Source: Pseudomonas fluorescens
GTDB lineage: Bacteria; Pseudomonadota; Gammaproteobacteria; Pseudomonadales; Pseudomonadaceae
Length of the DNA: 64,000 bases
Direction: 5' to 3'
NCBI GenBank assembly: GCA_902825215.1
Contig: LR782234.1
Location: 5,721,001-5,785,000 of the forward strand
Part shown: piece after piece, positions 33,931-43,811 of the stretch
Layout of the letters: each line of letters begins with the position of its first letter
Position numbering within the stretch: position 1 is the stretch's first letter
Translations under genes and position numbers: made by a program
Notes under the pieces: generated by a model
The model's database searches: none
Told to the model about the DNA's origin: nothing
Seen by the model: the letters and a program-made list of their open reading frames with translations, nothing else

Positions 33931-34926
33931 ATGAACCTACGCGTGCCTTCCATTCGCCATGACGATTGCGACGAGCTGGCGGCCCTGTGCAAGGCCGGCG
34001 GCGATCCGTTGCGGCTGAATGTTCTGCGCGCGCTGGCCAACGATTCGTTCGGCGTGCTGGAGCTGGCGCAGATTTTCGGCATCGGTCAGTCCGGCATGAG
34101 CCACCACCTTAAAGTGCTGGCGCAGGCCGATCTGGTGGCGACCCGCCGTGAAGGCAACGCGATTTTCTATCGTCGCGCCCTGCCCCATACCGAATTGCTC
34201 GGCGGCAAGCTGCACGCAGCATTGCTGGAAGAAGTCGACGATCTGGCGCTGCCGGACGACGTGCAAACGCGGATCGAACAGGTCCACGGGCAACGCGCCG
34301 CCGCCAGTCAGGACTTTTTCGCCCGGGTTGCAGAGAAGTTTCGCGCCCAGCAGGATTTGATCGCCGGCCTGCCGCAGTACCGCGACAGCGTGCTGGCCTT
34401 GCTCGACAAGCTGAACTTCAATGGTGCTGCCACGGCCATCGAAGTCGGCCCCGGCGATGGTGCTTTTCTGCCGGAACTGGCGCGTCGTTTTGCCAGCGTG
34501 ACCGCGCTGGACAACAGCCCGGCGATGCTCGAACTGGCGCGTCAGGTCTGCGAACGTGAACAGCTGGCTAACGTCAGCCTGCAATTGGCCGATGCATTGA
34601 ACGGCAGTAGCGTTCAGGCCGATTGCGTGGTGTTGAACATGGTGTTGCACCATTTCGCCGCCCCGGCCGATGCGCTCAGGCACATGGCCGACCTGCTGCA
34701 ACCGGGCGGTAGCCTGCTCGTGACAGAGTTATGTAGCCACAACCAGAGTTGGGCCAGGGAGGCCTGCGGTGATCTCTGGTTGGGGTTTGAACAGGACGAT
34801 CTGGCCCGTTGGGCCACCGCTGCGGGACTCGTTCCCGGGGAAAGCCTCTATGTAGGCTTACGTAATGGTTTCCAGATCCAGGTCCGCCATTTTCAGCGGC
34901 CGGCTGGCGACACTCACCATCGGTAA
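33931..34926 (+). CDS. ArsR-type regulator fused to an SAM-dependent methyltransferase domain
   Basis: A 331-residue fusion. Residues about 1-95 form an ArsR winged helix (ELAQIFGIGQSGMSHHLKVLAQADLV). No metal-binding cysteine pair is seen in the recognition helix. Residues about 150-310 form a class I methyltransferase fold (motif I AIEVGPGDGAFLPEL; post-I ALDNSPAMLELA). Such fusions, known as SahR in other proteobacteria, sense S-adenosylhomocysteine and control methionine-cycle genes. The position 18 bases before metK fits that role well. Whether the methyltransferase domain is catalytic or only a ligand sensor is open. Confidence 0.85.
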   Translation: MNLRVPSIRHDDCDELAALCKAGGDPLRLNVLRALANDSFGVLELAQIFGIGQSGMSHHLKVLAQADLVATRREGNAIFYRRALPHTELLGGKLHAALLEEVDDLALPDDVQTRIEQVHGQRAAASQDFFARVAEKFRAQQDLIAGLPQYRDSVLALLDKLNFNGAATAIEVGPGDGAFLPELARRFASVTALDNSPAMLELARQVCEREQLANVSLQLADALNGSSVQADCVVLNMVLHHFAAPADALRHMADLLQPGGSLLVTELCSHNQSWAREACGDLWLGFEQDDLARWATAAGLVPGESLYVGLRNGFQIQVRHFQRPAGDTHHR

Positions 34927-34944
34927 ATTCAGGAAAACATCGAG

Positions 34945-36135
<1,191 letters not shown>

Positions 36136-36150
36136 GCCCTTCCCGGCTAC

Positions 36151-36189
36151 AAAAAAGCCCCGCACGGTTCGCGCCGTGCGGGGCTTTTT
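36151..36189 (+). terminator. Terminator of metK
   Basis: A 16-bp stem (AAAAAGCCCCGCACGG with CCGTGCGGGGCTTTTT) with loop TTCGCG, ending in a T run. Confidence 0.93.
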
Positions 36190-36224
36190 CATGTCCGGAA
36201 AAATTCCATGCTCAACCCGCCCCC

Positions 36225-36250
36225 CTGTGGGAGCTAGCCTGCTAGCGATT
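36225..36250. repeat. Solitary REP arm
   Basis: CTGTGGGAGCTAGCCTGCTAGCGAT, a single palindromic arm without the inverted partner found in the full REPINs of this window. Confidence 0.7.
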
Positions 36251-36366
36251 ACGGTCGTCCTGGCAACACAAATCGCCCTCTTGGACACACCCCGCAAAAC
36301 ACCCCGCCACCGGTCTCGAAATCCCCACCTACGCTTCAAACATCACCTTCGAGCAAGGAAGCTCAC

Positions 36367-38043
36367 ATGCCCTTCACCCTGCCCCTGCTGTCGGTTCTCC
36401 TGCTGACACTCATCACCCTCCACGCCCACGCTAACTGCCCAGACTGGCCACCCACCAAAGCCCAACGCGAAATCACCGCCCTGCAAACCCAGATCGATCA
36501 ATGGGACGACGCCTACCACCGCCAGGGCCGCTCGCTGATCAGCGACGGACTCTACGACCAGTCACGCCTGCGTCTGGAGACATGGCGACAATGCTTCCGA
36601 CTGCCCTCGCCGCCCACACCGTTGCGCAGCGCCAGCGGCCCCGTCCAGCATCCCGTCGCTCACACTGGCCTGGACAAGCTTCATCACGCCGAAGACGTCG
36701 AACGCTGGCTGCGATCGCGCAAGAATGTCTGGATTCAACCAAAAATCGACGGCGTGGCGGTCACCCTGATCTATCGCCAAGGCCTGCTGCAGCAAGCCAT
36801 CAGCCGTGGCGACGGCCTCTCGGGGCAGGACTGGACAGCCTCGGCGCGGCAGATCCCGGCGATCCCGCAACGCCTGCGCCAACCGCAGGATCTGCTGGTG
36901 CAGGGCGAACTCTATTGGCGCCTGAACGACCACGTGCAAGCCCGCGCCGGCAGCGTCAACGCCCGCGCTACCGTGGCCGGATTGATGGGGCGCAAATTGC
37001 TGGATGCGCAACAAGCTGCCGGGATCGGTCTGTTCGTGTGGGACTTGCCGCAGGGCCCCGTGGATTTACCCGAGCGATTAACCCTGCTGGCGACACTGGG
37101 TTTCGCCACCATCGAACCCTACAGCCACGCCGTCACCGACTTGGCCGAGGCGCAAAAATGGCGCGAGCACTGGTATCGCTCCCCTCTGCCGTTTGCCACC
37201 GACGGCGTGGTCCTGCGCCAGAGTCAGCGCCCACCTGCCGAGCGCTGGCAGGCCCGCGTGCCGTATTGGGCGACCGCCTGGAAATATCCGTTCGCGCAGG
37301 CTTTGGCTGATGTGCGCAAGGTCAATTTCAAGATCGGTCGCACCGGGCGCATCACGCCGGTGCTGGAACTGACCCCGACGATGCTCGACGACCGCGAGAT
37401 CAAACGAGTCAGCGTCAGCTCATTGAAGCGCTGGCAGCAGATGGATATCCGCCCCGGCGACCAGGTGGCGATCAGCCTTGCCGGGTTGACCATCCCGCGG
37501 CTCGACAGCGTGGTATTACGTGCCACCGAGCGCGCAGCGCTATCCGTTCCGAACGCCCAGGACTTTCATGCGCTGAGTTGCTGGCAACCCACCGCCGGCT
37601 GCGAAAGCCAGTTTCTTGCGCGTCTGGCCTGGCTCAGTGGCAAGCAGGGGCTGGCGATGGCGCATGTCGGTCGCGGCACCTGGGAGAAACTTTTCGAAAC
37701 AGGCCGTCTGAACAACCTGCTGGATTGGTTGACCCTCGACGAGCCAGAGCTTGCTAACATCGCCGGCTTCGGCGAACGCAGCAGCGCCCGCCTGATCCAC
37801 AGTTTTCACAGCGCTCGCCAACGACCATTCGCGCAGTGGCTCAAAGCCCTGGGCCTGCCGCCGACGGGTCAGGCACAACTGTCTGACTCCTGGCAGGAGC
37901 TGGCACAACGTGACACCGAACAATGGCAGGCAGAACCCGGAATCGGCCCCGGCCGTGCGGCGCAATTGAGCGCCTTCTTTCGCGACCCGCAAGTGTTAGC
38001 CTTGAGCGAGACCTTGCAGGCCGCCGGGATCGACGGCTTCTGA
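36367..38043 (+). CDS. ligB: NAD-dependent DNA ligase LigB
   Basis: A 558-residue ligase of the LigB type, the accessory paralogue of LigA. The adenylation motif KxDG is KIDG with the nucleophile Lys126 (VWIQPKIDGVAV). An OB fold follows (PGDQVAISLAGLTIPRL) and a C-terminal helix-hairpin-helix region (IAGFGERSSARLIHSF, GIGPGRAAQLSAFF). No BRCT domain is present, as expected for LigB. The N-terminus is signal-peptide-like (MPFTLPLLSVLLLTLITLHAHA), a known oddity of this family, so its location is worth doubt. Confidence 0.93.
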   Translation: MPFTLPLLSVLLLTLITLHAHANCPDWPPTKAQREITALQTQIDQWDDAYHRQGRSLISDGLYDQSRLRLETWRQCFRLPSPPTPLRSASGPVQHPVAHTGLDKLHHAEDVERWLRSRKNVWIQPKIDGVAVTLIYRQGLLQQAISRGDGLSGQDWTASARQIPAIPQRLRQPQDLLVQGELYWRLNDHVQARAGSVNARATVAGLMGRKLLDAQQAAGIGLFVWDLPQGPVDLPERLTLLATLGFATIEPYSHAVTDLAEAQKWREHWYRSPLPFATDGVVLRQSQRPPAERWQARVPYWATAWKYPFAQALADVRKVNFKIGRTGRITPVLELTPTMLDDREIKRVSVSSLKRWQQMDIRPGDQVAISLAGLTIPRLDSVVLRATERAALSVPNAQDFHALSCWQPTAGCESQFLARLAWLSGKQGLAMAHVGRGTWEKLFETGRLNNLLDWLTLDEPELANIAGFGERSSARLIHSFHSARQRPFAQWLKALGLPPTGQAQLSDSWQELAQRDTEQWQAEPGIGPGRAAQLSAFFRDPQVLALSETLQAAGIDGF

Positions 38044-38139
38044 ACATGCCTTCCCCGCCCCGCGGGAACCCAATGGCCGGCCCGGCGCTCCAACAGCGCA
38101 GTGCCCTCCAACCCGACTGTTTATGCACATGGAGCTTTT

Positions 38140-38535
38140 ATGAAATTTCTCGCACCGCTCGCCCTGTTCACCCTGTGCGGCGTCCTGGCCGTCCCGGCGA
38201 TGGCGGAAGAAGAAGGCCCGGGCCTGACCGGTTGCGCTGCGAAGAAGCAGGGCATCATCAACCAGATCGAACAGGCCAAGTCGCGCGGCAACATGGAGCA
38301 GCAGGCCGGTCTGGAAACAGCCCTGCGTGAAGTGACCGAGCATTGCACCGACGCCGGACTGAAAAAAGAACGCGAGAACAAGGTGCTTGAGGCCAAGCAT
38401 GAAGTCAGCCAGCGTCAGGCCGACCTCGACAAGGCCATGAAGAAGGGTGATCCGGAGAAGATCAACAAGCGCAAGGAGAAGCTGGCCGAGTCGCGCAAGG
38501 AACTGCAGGAAGCGCTGGACGAGATCGACAAGTAA
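38140..38535 (+). CDS. DUF1090 periplasmic protein (YqjC-like)
   Basis: A 131-residue secreted protein: signal peptide MKFLAPLALFTLCGVLAVPAMA, then two cysteines (TGCAAKK and EHCTDAG) and a long charged helix that looks like a coiled coil (residues about 80-131). The pattern fits DUF1090. GGAG is well placed before the ATG. Function unknown. Confidence 0.85.
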   Translation: MKFLAPLALFTLCGVLAVPAMAEEEGPGLTGCAAKKQGIINQIEQAKSRGNMEQQAGLETALREVTEHCTDAGLKKERENKVLEAKHEVSQRQADLDKAMKKGDPEKINKRKEKLAESRKELQEALDEIDK

Positions 38536-38563
38536 GCAATCATGCGGTGAATCTGATGCCCTC

Positions 38564-38628
38564 TTCGCGAGCAGGCTCGCTCCCACGTTGGAATACATAT
38601 CCCCTGTGGGAGCGAGCCTGCTCGCGAA
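38564..38628. repeat. REPIN, GAGCAGGCTCGCTCCCAC family
   Basis: Inverted arms TTCGCGAGCAGGCTCGCTCC and GGAGCGAGCCTGCTCGCGAA with only about 25 bases between them, shorter than the other members. Confidence 0.85.
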
Positions 38629-38648
38629 GGCAGCTCAGACGACAGCGC

Positions 38649-39098
38649 TTAATGATCCCGAAACTGCTTATGGCAAGCACTGCAGGCATCTTCAACTTTT
38701 TGCACGGCTGGCCCAAGGTTGCTGGCCTTGTACGGCTGAACCTTGCTGGCGATGACCAGTTCACCGGTAGCCGCTTCGAGGTCTCGAGCCATTTGCTGAA
38801 ACTGTGCCTGCTTCTGCCAGACATCATCCTTGGCGCTGGTGTGATCTTCTTCGCGAACCTGCGGGAAATGCTGCCACGGCTCGTGGGACAGGGCATCGAG
38901 CCTGACCGCGCCTTCAGTAAATTTCGCCCCGTCGAACGGGATGCGCCCACGCAGCATGCCGCCGAGGTCTTCGCTGGTCTTGAGCATCTGTTTGAAGATG
39001 GCCTTGCGCTGGCCCAGCGGGGAATTCGGATCGACCCCGCCACAGGCGGACAAGGCCACACAGGCCAGCAATACAACAGCAATTCGTTTGAGAGTCAT
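38649..39098 (-). CDS. Cytochrome c'-type (c-556) lipoprotein
   Basis: A 149-residue lipoprotein: signal MTLKRIAVVLLACVALSAC with lipobox LSAC, then a four-helix cytochrome c' domain ending in the haem-binding CSACH (VEDACSACHKQFRDH). The haem motif at the very C-terminus is characteristic. It probably sits at the periplasmic face of a membrane; its electron partner is unknown. Confidence 0.87.
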   Translation of the reverse strand: MTLKRIAVVLLACVALSACGGVDPNSPLGQRKAIFKQMLKTSEDLGGMLRGRIPFDGAKFTEGAVRLDALSHEPWQHFPQVREEDHTSAKDDVWQKQAQFQQMARDLEAATGELVIASKVQPYKASNLGPAVQKVEDACSACHKQFRDH

Positions 39099-39226
39099 GG
39101 CGGCTTCAGGTCGCGGAAATCGGCGGCCAGTATCCTCGCGTCACCGTCAAACACCAATAGCCCTATTAAAAATACGGGTTGCTTGAGCGCATGGAGCACT
39201 TGGGCAACCGGCACAGGAATCACTCC

Positions 39227-40405
39227 ATGAATCGCCGTTTCCAGGCCTGGCGCCGCCCACTCTTCGTCACCGTTCCACTGCTGGCCGCACTCGCCGGCTG
39301 CACCGGCGGTGACAGCGACAAGCCGAAAACCCATGCGCTGGCCACTTATTCAAGCGCCACCTGGGAAGCCCTGCCCGCCGTATCCGACAGCGATCTGGTC
39401 GCCGGTTTCGGCTCATGGCGCAGCGCCTGCACCCGATTGAAAGCCGATGCGGTCTGGGGCCCGACCTGCGCGGCTGCCGCCAATGTGCCGCAGAGCGCCA
39501 GCGAGATCCGCGTATTTCTCAAGCAGAACCTCGACGTTTATGGCTTGCGCGCGGAAAGCAACAATCCCAACGGCCTGATCACCGGCTATTACGAACCGGT
39601 CTATCCCGGCAGTCTGACGCCCACTGAGGCGGCGAACGTGCCGGTGTATGGCGTGCCGGAAGACATGATCATCGTGTCTCTGGACAGCATTTATCCGGAG
39701 CTCAAAGGCAAACGTCTACGTGGCCGGCTCGAAGGGCGAGTACTCAAGCCTTACGACGACGCCGCCACCATCGAAACCAAAGGCGTGAAAGCGCCGGTGG
39801 TGGCCTACCTGACCGACCCGATGAACCTGCAATTTCTGCAGATCCAGGGTTCCGGACGGATTCAGACCGAGGACGGCAAACAGCTGCGCATTGCCTACGC
39901 CGATCAGAACGGCCATCCCTACCGGCCGATCGGGCGCTGGCTGGTCGAGCAGGGCGAGTTGAAGAAAGAAGACGTGACCATGAGCGCCATCAGCAACTGG
40001 GCCAAAGCCAATCCGTCACGGATTCCCGAACTGCTGGCGAGCAACCCGAGCTACGTGTTTTTCACCCGCAACCCGGACAGCAATGAAGGCCCGCGCGGCT
40101 CGCTGAACGTGCCGCTGACCGCCGGTTACAGCGCGGCGGTGGACCGCAAGGTGATTCCGCTGGGCAGTCTATTGTGGCTGTCGACCACGCGCCCCGATGG
40201 CACGCCGCTGGTGCGCCCGGTGGCCGCGCAGGATACCGGCGGCGCAATCGCCGGCGAGGTTCGCGCGGACCTGTTCTGGGGCACTGGTGATGCCGCCGGG
40301 CAACTGGCCGGGGACATGAAACAGCAGGGGCAGATCTGGATGCTCTGGCCGAAAGGCGCGCCGTTGCCGCAAGTGCCGCAGGTGGCGGATACGGTGAAGA
40401 AGTGA
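39227..40405 (+). CDS. mltA: Membrane-bound lytic murein transglycosylase A
   Basis: An outer-membrane lipoprotein that cleaves peptidoglycan between MurNAc and GlcNAc. The 392-residue protein has a lipoprotein signal with lipobox LAGC (about residue 25), the MltA domain with ITGYYEPVYPGS and FLQIQGSGRI, and the C-terminal 3D domain (VAAQDTGGAIAG) that supplies catalytic aspartates. The ATG at 39227 was chosen because it precedes the signal. Confidence 0.94.
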   Translation: MNRRFQAWRRPLFVTVPLLAALAGCTGGDSDKPKTHALATYSSATWEALPAVSDSDLVAGFGSWRSACTRLKADAVWGPTCAAAANVPQSASEIRVFLKQNLDVYGLRAESNNPNGLITGYYEPVYPGSLTPTEAANVPVYGVPEDMIIVSLDSIYPELKGKRLRGRLEGRVLKPYDDAATIETKGVKAPVVAYLTDPMNLQFLQIQGSGRIQTEDGKQLRIAYADQNGHPYRPIGRWLVEQGELKKEDVTMSAISNWAKANPSRIPELLASNPSYVFFTRNPDSNEGPRGSLNVPLTAGYSAAVDRKVIPLGSLLWLSTTRPDGTPLVRPVAAQDTGGAIAGEVRADLFWGTGDAAGQLAGDMKQQGQIWMLWPKGAPLPQVPQVADTVKK

Positions 40406-40436
40406 TCCTTCATATTTGTTGAGGCGGTCAAACCGC

Positions 40437-40503
40437 TATCGCGAGCAGGCTCACTCCTACATTTTGGAATGCGTTTCCCTGTAGGAATGAGCCTGCTCGC
40501 GAT
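40437..40503. repeat. REPIN, diverged GAGCAGGCTCACTCCTAC member
   Basis: Inverted arms CTATCGCGAGCAGGCTCACT and AATGAGCCTGCTCGCGAT, a diverged member of the 28514-28603 family. Confidence 0.8.
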
Positions 40504-40527
40504 GAGGCCATCGGCAACACCCGACAA

Positions 40528-40911
40528 TCAGATCGACACAAAAAAGAACGAAGCGATCAACCCCATCCCCACAAACCACACCACCGAGCGCAACGCCGCC
40601 CAGTCGGCCAGATAGCAAATGATGTAGAGCAGGCGACTGGTGATGAACAGCACCGCCAGCACGTTGACCGTTACCAACTGCGCCGTACCGACCAGGTGCG
40701 CAACGAGCACCGCGGCGGCAAATGCCGGGGTCACTTCAAAACTGTTCAGTTGTGCGGCATGCGCACGTCGCGCCACACCGTCGACACTGTCGAGAAAATC
40801 CCGCGGGTCGTAATTGTCCTTCAGCCGAAAACCGCCAGACGCCTTCGCCACGATCGTGCACACGTACGGCAGGAAAATCGCGATCAACACACACCACAAA
40901 GCTACCGTCAT
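40528..40911 (-). CDS. MAPEG-family membrane protein
   Basis: A 127-residue protein with four hydrophobic segments and the MAPEG pattern (RRAHAAQLNSFEVTPAFAAAVL). Eukaryotic members handle eicosanoids and glutathione; bacterial roles are largely unknown. AAGGATGG precedes the start. Monocistronic. Confidence 0.87.
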   Translation of the reverse strand: MTVALWCVLIAIFLPYVCTIVAKASGGFRLKDNYDPRDFLDSVDGVARRAHAAQLNSFEVTPAFAAAVLVAHLVGTAQLVTVNVLAVLFITSRLLYIICYLADWAALRSVVWFVGMGLIASFFFVSI

Positions 40912-41341
40912 AACACCATCCTTTTTTGATTTTGGAATTCGTGGGCCGGCAGAACGACATTACCCGCCCACAGGCTAAGAGCCGCCGGCGGCCGAAAGGT
41001 TCTTGAGGTAGCGCGTGCTGACCAATCACACGGATCACACTGAGCCCGACTCCATACCCCGCCGCACCAGAGCGTAGCTGACAACCGGGCGTCCCACCCC
41101 GCATGCAGCAACGCCGCCAGAGCTGTCGCCCCTCTCGCCCTGCCTCTGACGTTGAACCAATTAGTCAGATTATTGATTCGCGATGTGTCCATGGCTGTTT
41201 ATACTGCGCGCGACCACGCCGCACTCAGTTGCGCACAGAAAAATACCAATAATGGCTGCCTGCGCCGCTCTCGCTCGAGATCGGTCGTCGGCCCGCGTAT
41301 GCCTGATCAAAGCGTCAAGACTATTCACCGAGACCTTGCGC
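40912..41341. other. Gene-free gap upstream of the MFS exporter
   Basis: A 430-base GC-rich gap between divergent genes. Open frames here lack ribosome-binding sites and family-like sequence, and I see no RNA gene or long repeat. Confidence 0.6.
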
Positions 41342-42511
41342 ATGCCACTCGCCTTGCTTGCCCTCGCCGTTGCCGCATTCGGCATCGGCACCACTGAATT
41401 CGTGATCATGGGCCTGCTGCCCGATGTCGCCCGCGACCTGGCCGTAAGCATTCCTCACGCCGGTCTGTTGATTACCGGTTATGCCCTGGGCGTGGTGTTT
41501 GGCGCACCGATTCTGGCGATCGGCACCGCGAACATGCCGCGCAAAGCGACGTTGCTGGGGATGACGCTGATGTTCATCCTCGGCAACGTGCTGTGCGCCC
41601 TCGCGCCGAATTACGCCACGCTGATGGCCGCGCGCGTGGTCACCGCCCTGTGCCACGGAGCGTTCTTCGGCATCGGCTCGGTGGTTGCCGCCGGGCTGGT
41701 CGCGCCGAACAAGCGCGCCCAGGCCATTGCCATGATGTTCACCGGCCTGACCCTGGCCAACGTGCTCGGCGTTCCGCTGGGCACTGCGCTCGGCCAATAC
41801 GCCGGCTGGCGCTCGACGTTCTGGGCGGTGTCGGTGATCGGCGTGATCGCGGCACTGGCGCAATGGCTGTGGTTGCCAAAACACATTGCGATGGACAAGG
41901 CCAACCTCGCCAGCGAGTTCAAAGTGCTGGGCAAGGTCAACGTGCTGCTGGCGCTGGGCATGAGCGTGCTGGCCTCGACCAGTCTGTTCAGCGTGTTCAC
42001 CTACATCGCACCGATCCTGCAAGACATCACCGGCGTCAGCCCCCACGGCGTCACGGTGATGTTGCTGCTGTTCGGCGTCGGCCTGACGGGTGGCAGCATG
42101 CTCGGCGGGCGTCTGGCCGACAGCCGTTTGCTGCCGTCGCTGGTCGGCGTGGCCTTGGCAGTGGTGGTGATTATGGCGGCGTTCAGCCAGACCAGCCGCT
42201 CAGTGGTGCCTGCGGCGATCACGCTGGTGTTGTGGGGGATTTTCGCTTTTGCGCTGTGCCCGATTCTGCAACTGCTGATCATCGATCAGGCCCATGAAGC
42301 GCCGAATCTGGGTTCGACGCTGAACCAGAGCGCTTTCAATCTGGGCAATGCGGCGGGCGCCTGGATTGGCGGACTGGTGGTGGCCAGTGGCGCCGATCTG
42401 GCGGACCTGCCTTGGACCGGGGCGCTGGTCGGGGTGCTGACGGTGCTGGCGGCGTTGTGGTTTATTTATCTGCAACGTCGGCGGGGTGCCGGGGTCAATG
42501 TGTCTGGGTGA
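41342..42511 (+). CDS. MFS exporter, DHA1 family (YdhP/AraJ-like)
   Basis: A 389-residue, 12-helix inner-membrane transporter. TM1 reads AVAAFGIGTTEFVIMGLLPDVA, the hallmark of the AraJ/YdhP sugar and drug efflux branch, and LTLANVLGVPLGTALGQ is motif C of antiporters. I start at MPLALLALAVAAFG; the 53 codons open before it are not protein-like. The substrate is unknown. Confidence 0.86.
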   Translation: MPLALLALAVAAFGIGTTEFVIMGLLPDVARDLAVSIPHAGLLITGYALGVVFGAPILAIGTANMPRKATLLGMTLMFILGNVLCALAPNYATLMAARVVTALCHGAFFGIGSVVAAGLVAPNKRAQAIAMMFTGLTLANVLGVPLGTALGQYAGWRSTFWAVSVIGVIAALAQWLWLPKHIAMDKANLASEFKVLGKVNVLLALGMSVLASTSLFSVFTYIAPILQDITGVSPHGVTVMLLLFGVGLTGGSMLGGRLADSRLLPSLVGVALAVVVIMAAFSQTSRSVVPAAITLVLWGIFAFALCPILQLLIIDQAHEAPNLGSTLNQSAFNLGNAAGAWIGGLVVASGADLADLPWTGALVGVLTVLAALWFIYLQRRRGAGVNVSG

Positions 42512-42533
42512 TTTGGGTCGTGTCAGCTCCAGC

Positions 42534-42725
42534 CCTCACCCTAGCCCTCTCCCAGAGGGAGAGGGGACTGATTGGGGGATGCTTGAGAACGTTGCCGACC
42601 TAACCGCACCTCGCCGAATCTAAAATCGACTCGGTCGTTCAGGTCGATGTACCTCGCCAGACACCTCGGTCGGCCCCCTCTCCCTCTGGGCGGTCCGACG
42701 TTTCGGGAGGACTGGGGTGAGGGGC
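42534..42725. repeat. Inverted pair of CTCACCCTAGCCCTCTCCC elements
   Basis: The left arm CTCACCCTAGCCCTCTCCC (from 42534) faces a right arm CCCTCTCCCTCTGGG...GGGGTGAGGGG (42675-42725). The arms enclose about 95 bases, so the whole could fold into one long hairpin or be a non-autonomous mobile unit. Related to 897-942. Confidence 0.65.
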
Positions 42726-42836
42726 TGTTGAGCGTGACGCCGAATCCGAATGTGCCCTCAGCCACCCCCACCCCATCAAACCCCTGCGCCCAAAACTCCG
42801 GTCGCGCTCCATTCACCTTCATCCAAAGGACCCCGG

Positions 42837-43348
42837 ATGCTTGAACTTGTCGCCGCTTTCATCTGCTTGACCACCCTTCTTACCTTCGTCAACTTCCGCT
42901 TCATCGGCCTGCCGCCGACCATCGGTGTGATGGTCACCGCCCTGCTGTTCTCACTGATCCTGCAAGGCCTCAGCGTGCTCGGCTTCCCCGGCCTCGAAGA
43001 CCGTGTGCAGCAACTGATCGGCCAGATCGACTTGGCGATCTGTTGATGAACTGGATGCTGTCGTTCCTGTTGTTCGCCGGCGCCCTGCACGTCAATCTGA
43101 ATGATTTGCGCAGCTACCGCTGGCCCATCGGCCTGCTGGCGACCTTCGGTGTATTGATTGCCACTGCGGTGATCGGCAGCCTCGCCTATTACATTTTTGC
43201 CCTGTTCGGCTGGCACGTGAGTTTCCTTTACTGCCTGCTGTTCGGCGCGCTGATCTCGCCCACCGACCCGATTGCGGTGCTCGGTGTATTGCGCACCGCC
43301 AATGCCTCGAAACCACTGAAAACCACCATCGTCGGTGAGGCACTCTTC
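42837..43348 (+). pseudogene. Na+/H+ antiporter (CPA1, NhaP-type), frameshifted and 3'-truncated
   Basis: The N-terminal third of a cation:proton antiporter. AAAGGA precedes an ATG giving MLELVAAFICLTTLLTFVNF. The frame stops at 43046, but the same protein resumes one frame over at 43046 (MNWMLSFLLFAGALHVNL), so one base is missing near 43032-43035, where TTCGGC would be expected but TTGGC is read. Homology then ends after PLKTTIVGEALF at about 43348, and unrelated sequence follows. The rest of the gene is absent from the window. This marks the left edge of the accessory island. Confidence 0.88.
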
Positions 43349-43811
43349 CCTCTATATAGCCATGTGGACAGACATCGCAAGCCCCCACGTTTACTGGCCT
43401 GCAGCTAATCAAATGCTGTCCATACCATTTCGACTTTATATGGACACTTGCTTGCGCCCGCTGCCTATCAGCCACGCCGAGTCCAGATGCCGTTAGCTTT
43501 ACTCAACCAACACTCACCCGCCGCCTCGACCTACTCTAGGCCTCACGTAATCTCTTGATACGTGAATCCGCTCCGCTGGTATGACTGCTCTCACAGATTC
43601 GTACGAACTGCAGGAGGTTGTTCACCAGAGTATTCTCTCGCCATACCCTGTATTAAGTGGCACATTGCCCTCCTAGTATTTCTCCTGGCTTGCGCAGTGC
43701 TCAGGTACCAAGCACAGGTCTGTGATCTTCAGATTAGAACTAGGCATAAGCCCCAAGCCGCTGCGCTGGAATAGCGGAAGGAAGGCCAAGGCCCCACTGG
43801 ATATTCGTGTT
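43349..43811. other. Left edge of the island, non-coding
   Basis: 463 bases with no convincing gene. Near the junction, TGGACA-core words recur: ATGTGGACAGACAT at 43362-43375, its inverted relative TGTCCATA at 43417-43424, and TATGGACA at 43439-43446. The last two form an 8-bp inverted repeat. These could be end or binding sites of the element that cut the antiporter gene. Confidence 0.5.
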
